Assembly: GCA_949045875.1 (NCBI GenBank)
Contig: CARPYP010000047.1
Span: 1-6,341, forward strand
Direction: 5' to 3'
Length of the DNA stretch: 6,341 nt
Source: an uncultured Clostridia bacterium
Lineage (GTDB): Bacteria; Bacillota; Clostridia; TANB77; CAG-508
Shown here piece by piece: positions 5,414 to 6,341 of this stretch. A program made the position numbers and the translations under genes. A model generated the notes under the pieces. It did not search any database. It worked only from the letters and a program-made list of their open reading frames with translations, and was not told the DNA's origin. Position 1 is the first letter of the stretch, and each line of letters starts with the position of its first letter.

Positions 5414-5491
5414 TTAGTCGAACATTTTCAATATCTTGTAAATGAGTACTAAAACGATTACTTTTATAAGAAGCTTTATGTAATCAGACAT
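5414..5491 (-). CDS. 25-residue hydrophobic peptide, candidate type I toxin
   Basis: The ATG at 5491 follows a near-perfect AAAGGAGGTG (5506-5497) five bases upstream. The frame encodes 25 residues: a polar start MSDYIK, a hydrophobic helix at about 7-18 (LLIKVIVLVLIY) and a charged end KILKMFD. This is the profile of membrane-acting type I toxins. The mRNA should begin near 5535. TTTCGT (5504-5509 on the plus strand) can pair with ACGAAA (5517-5522) to form a leader hairpin touching the ribosome site, comparable to the translation-limiting stem of fst mRNA. The gene ends just before the shared terminator. It lacks the Pro/Gly pattern and DDE-rich tail of Fst and does not resemble the C. difficile toxins I know, so it may be a new family. 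Toxicity is inferred. Confidence 0.65.
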   Translation of the reverse strand: MSDYIKLLIKVIVLVLIYKILKMFD

Positions 5492-5541
5492 TCTAACACC
5501 TCCTTTCGTTGGAAAGACGAAATTTGATGAGGAACTAAAAC

Positions 5542-5570
5542 ATTATACAACAAAATAATACATTTAACAA
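5542..5570 (-). promoter_or_regulatory. Leftward promoter of the peptide gene
   Basis: On the minus strand, TTGTTA (5570-5565) and a perfect TATAAT (5547-5542) are 17 bases apart. Transcription would begin near 5535, giving a leader of about 44 bases. Confidence 0.7.
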
Positions 5571-5664
5571 TAGCGAAATAATAAAAAATATAAAAGCTAG
5601 AACATAGTAATATCAACACTTACAGAGAATACAAAAAATAATAAAAAAAAGTTTTATAAAAGTA

Positions 5665-5693
5665 TTGACATTGCCGTAACGTTATGATAATAT
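5665..5693 (+). promoter_or_regulatory. Rightward promoter with CCGTAACG motif
   Basis: A perfect TTGACA (5665-5670), 17-base spacer and TAATAT (5688-5693) precede the 38-codon ORF. Three bases after the -35 box is CCGTAACG with TTATG following. The same motif lies at the same place in the opposing promoter at 5867-5896, suggesting one regulator for both. TAACGTTA (5677-5684) is itself a palindrome. Confidence 0.7.
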
Positions 5694-5725
5694 ATAGTCA
5701 TCCTAAGGAAAGGAGGTACCAATTA

Positions 5726-5842
5726 ATGCTGAGAAGATTAATAAAAAAACTCGTTGCCAGTCGCCAAACCAACAAACGAGTTCAAAGCAATCGTAAGCAG
5801 ATTGCATTAATCCTTGAAGGATTAGAATACAGAGGCTGTTAA
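5726..5842 (+). CDS. Small basic peptide ORF overlapped by an antisense RNA
   Basis: The ATG at 5726 follows AAAGGAGGT (5709-5717) eight bases upstream, after a strong promoter, and the frame encodes 38 residues before TAA at 5840. The product is markedly basic (MLRRLIKKLVASRQTNKRV at the start), with a predicted helix near the end (QIALILEGLEY). I do not recognise it. Almost the whole frame is covered by a minus-strand RNA, and the same four inverted repeats fold in its mRNA. It may be a regulatory leader peptide for the AbrB-like gene 70 bases downstream, one half of a two-gene module, or an RNA-regulated toxin, although it lacks the hydrophobic stretch usual for type I toxins. Confidence 0.6.
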   Translation: MLRRLIKKLVASRQTNKRVQSNRKQIALILEGLEYRGC

Positions 5843-5860
5843 AAGCCTCTCCCTATCCTT
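5741..5860 (-). ncRNA. Four-hairpin antisense RNA
   Basis: From the promoter at 5867-5896 a minus-strand RNA of about 120 bases can form, in order, AGAGGC/GCCTCT (5850-5831), TAATCC/GGATTA (5824-5808), GCAATC/GATTGC (5805-5787) and the 8-bp stem AACTCGTT/AACGAGTT (5782-5748) followed by seven T residues, an intrinsic terminator. The 19-base loop of the last hairpin contains TTGGCGA, which fits the YUNR U-turn motif of fast-pairing antisense loops such as those of plasmid copy-number RNAs. The RNA lies inside the transcript of the small ORF and should control it in cis. Confidence 0.7.
5748..5782 (-). terminator. Terminator of the antisense RNA
   Basis: The stem 5748-5755 with 5775-5782 is eight perfect pairs, followed leftward by TTTTTTTAT. 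It is oriented for minus-strand transcription only. Confidence 0.75.
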
Positions 5861-5866
5861 GATAAG

Positions 5867-5896
5867 ATTATAACATTATCGTGACGGTCTTGTCAA
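5867..5896 (-). promoter_or_regulatory. Leftward promoter of the antisense RNA
   Basis: TTGACA (5896-5891), an 18-base spacer and TATAAT (5872-5867) form a consensus-like promoter pointing left. Three bases after its -35 box is CCGTCACG with ATAATG following, the partner of the motif in the opposing promoter at 5665. Confidence 0.8.
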
Positions 5897-5912
5897 GGAA
5901 AGGAGCTTATTT

Positions 5913-6128
5913 ATGGAGGAAAGAAAATTGAAGATAAATTTTAATAAAAGTGGAAGCGGTTCATACACTCCAAAGATAGCATTGCCTATGATAGATGTAA
6001 GGAAAATGAAAATTACTCCAGAAGATAGGCAAATACAATATTATTATAGCGAAGAAAATGATATTATTATTTTAAGTAAAAAAGATTTAAGAAATTATGA
6101 AATTAAGTTAATAAAGAAAAATAAATAA
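5913..6128 (+). CDS. AbrB/MazE/SpoVT-like DNA-binding protein
   Basis: This 71-residue protein has the swapped-hairpin beta-barrel signature of the AbrB/MazE group: a first strand KINFNKSGSGSYTPKIALP (residues 8-26), the segment IDVRKMKITPEDRQI (27-41) and a closing strand ENDIIILSKK (48-57). Such proteins dimerise to bind DNA and act as transition-state regulators or MazE-type antitoxins. The ATG at 5913 follows AAGGAAAGGAG (about 5896-5906). No good promoter of its own is visible, so it is probably transcribed from 5665 through the small ORF. No toxin gene follows within view, which argues for a regulator, perhaps of the paired CCGTNACG sites. A toxin beyond the window edge remains possible. 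Confidence 0.7.
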   Translation: MEERKLKINFNKSGSGSYTPKIALPMIDVRKMKITPEDRQIQYYYSEENDIIILSKKDLRNYEIKLIKKNK

Positions 6129-6129
6129 A

Positions 6130-6186
6130 AAAACACTATTTAAAAACTGCATTAGCCTGAGAAACTTATTGACAGTTTTTAAATAG
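6130..6186 (-). terminator. Terminator of the third small RNA
   Basis: Perfect 14-bp arms CTATTTAAAAACTG (6136-6149) and CAGTTTTTAAATAG (6173-6186) are separated by 23 bases. On the minus strand the hairpin is followed by TGTTTTTTTATTT. On the plus strand no T run follows, so it works mainly leftward. It begins 8 bases after the AbrB-like stop codon. Confidence 0.75.
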
Positions 6187-6223
6187 CCGAAAACGAGCTA
6201 TATAGACATAGTCTATTAGTCGT
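6130..6223 (-). ncRNA. Predicted third minus-strand small RNA
   Basis: A consensus promoter at 6230-6258 and a terminator ending near 6130 define a minus-strand RNA of about 95 bases with no convincing ORF. Its 5' end contains ATAGAC-ATA-GTCTAT (6202-6216), able to form a 6-bp hairpin, and it ends in the 14-bp terminator stem. It would be antisense to the 3' untranslated part of the AbrB-like mRNA, since no good plus-strand terminator is seen before 6257. Function is unknown. Confidence 0.6.
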
Positions 6224-6229
6224 GTATTA

Positions 6230-6258
6230 ATTATACGATTTTTAGAGCCTTATGTCAA
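6230..6258 (-). promoter_or_regulatory. Consensus leftward promoter
   Basis: TTGACA (6258-6253), exactly 17 bases, TATAAT (6235-6230): a full consensus sigma-A-type promoter on the minus strand. It is the strongest promoter by sequence in the window. Confidence 0.8.
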
Positions 6259-6294
6259 TAGCCGTTGTGGTTAGAGATAGGAGGCTATTTTTTT
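6257..6294 (+). terminator. Rightward intrinsic terminator
   Basis: AATAGCC (6257-6263) and GGCTATT (6283-6289) form a 7-bp stem with a 19-base loop, followed by a run of T residues to 6294. It would end the transcript of the AbrB-like gene and overlaps the -35 box of the opposing promoter. In 6295-6341 I see no gene or further signal. Confidence 0.7.
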
Positions 6295-6341
6295 ATATAA
6301 TAGGGTGCGACCGTGTAGGTTGTATAATTTAACTGGTGGAA

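Larger units (their letters stand above)
5303..5541. repeat. Direct repeats linking the two convergent RNAs
   Basis: Pair one: TAAGAAGC-AAA-TTTATGTAATC at 5338-5359 and TAAGAAGC-TTTATGTAATC at 5467-5485, identical over 19 bases apart from a three-base insert. Pair two: ATGAGAACTTAAAC at 5303-5316 and ATGAGGAACTAAAAC at 5527-5541, similar with small differences. Because the RNAs are transcribed towards each other, direct repeats in DNA become complementary stretches in RNA. The first pair covers the beginning of the peptide gene and the second the 5' end of its mRNA, comparable to DRa and DRb of the Fst par locus. Confidence 0.75.

Noticed and set aside
5726..5842. 38-residue peptide as a classical type I toxin
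   Set aside because: It is strongly basic and lacks a membrane-spanning hydrophobic stretch, so antisense overlap alone is not enough for a toxin call.
5831..5850. Plus-strand terminator after the 38-codon ORF
   Set aside because: The AGAGGC/GCCTCT stem is followed by CCCTATCC and not a T run, so it is better read as a hairpin of the antisense RNA.
6169..6174. Plus-strand TTGACA as a rightward promoter
   Set aside because: No acceptable -10 box lies 16-18 bases downstream, and the bases form part of the terminator loop and arm.

Overview
The window is very AT-rich and reads as the left end of an integrated mobile element, a prophage or an integrative element, in a low-GC Bacillota, probably a clostridial bacterium. 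Grounds for this are the 5S rRNA tail, the AAGGAGG-type ribosome binding sites, the AGA- and ATA-rich codon use, and an ImmA variant of a kind I associate with clostridial elements. Tryptophan is read from TGG, so the standard bacterial code fits. I cannot name a species or tell prophage from ICE, because no structural or conjugation gene is in view.

Layout. Bases 1-135 are host chromosome: the 3' end of a 5S rRNA gene and a complete tRNA-Asn(GTT), the likely attachment site. After a strong bidirectional terminator and short integrase-arm-like repeats comes a leftward lysogeny block: tyrosine integrase, a frameshifted ImmA-type protease, a DUF3800 protein and an XRE repressor. A rightward structured RNA lies between the immA remnant and the DUF3800 gene. 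The repressor and a rightward Cro-like gene are separated by a divergent promoter region with clear dyad operators. The rightward early operon (3579-5057) encodes a Cro-like protein, an excisionase-like HTH protein, a two-helix membrane protein and three small proteins without a recognised function.

The last 1.3 kb is almost entirely RNA-level regulation. At 5258-5570 is a convergent two-RNA unit: a 25-residue hydrophobic peptide on the minus strand, a counter-transcribed RNA on the plus strand, a shared bidirectional terminator, and two sets of direct repeats that make the RNAs complementary at their 5' regions. This is the architecture of the pAD1 par (Fst/RNA II) type I toxin-antitoxin family, but the peptide does not resemble Fst by eye. 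At 5665-5896 a 38-codon basic ORF is covered by a minus-strand RNA that can form four successive hairpins, the last a terminator. The two opposing promoters share the same operator-like motif at the same position, and an AbrB/MazE-like gene follows. At 6130-6258 a third minus-strand RNA has a consensus promoter and terminator.

How it may work together (inference). Repressor and Cro-like protein set the lysogeny switch, and ImmA would normally relieve repression but is broken here. Integrase and the HTH protein would integrate and excise the element. The DUF3800 protein with its neighbouring RNA, the Fst-like unit and the AbrB/antisense unit look like accessory maintenance, defence or control modules. 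All RNA calls rest on visible promoters, hairpins and complementarity only; none has been tested.
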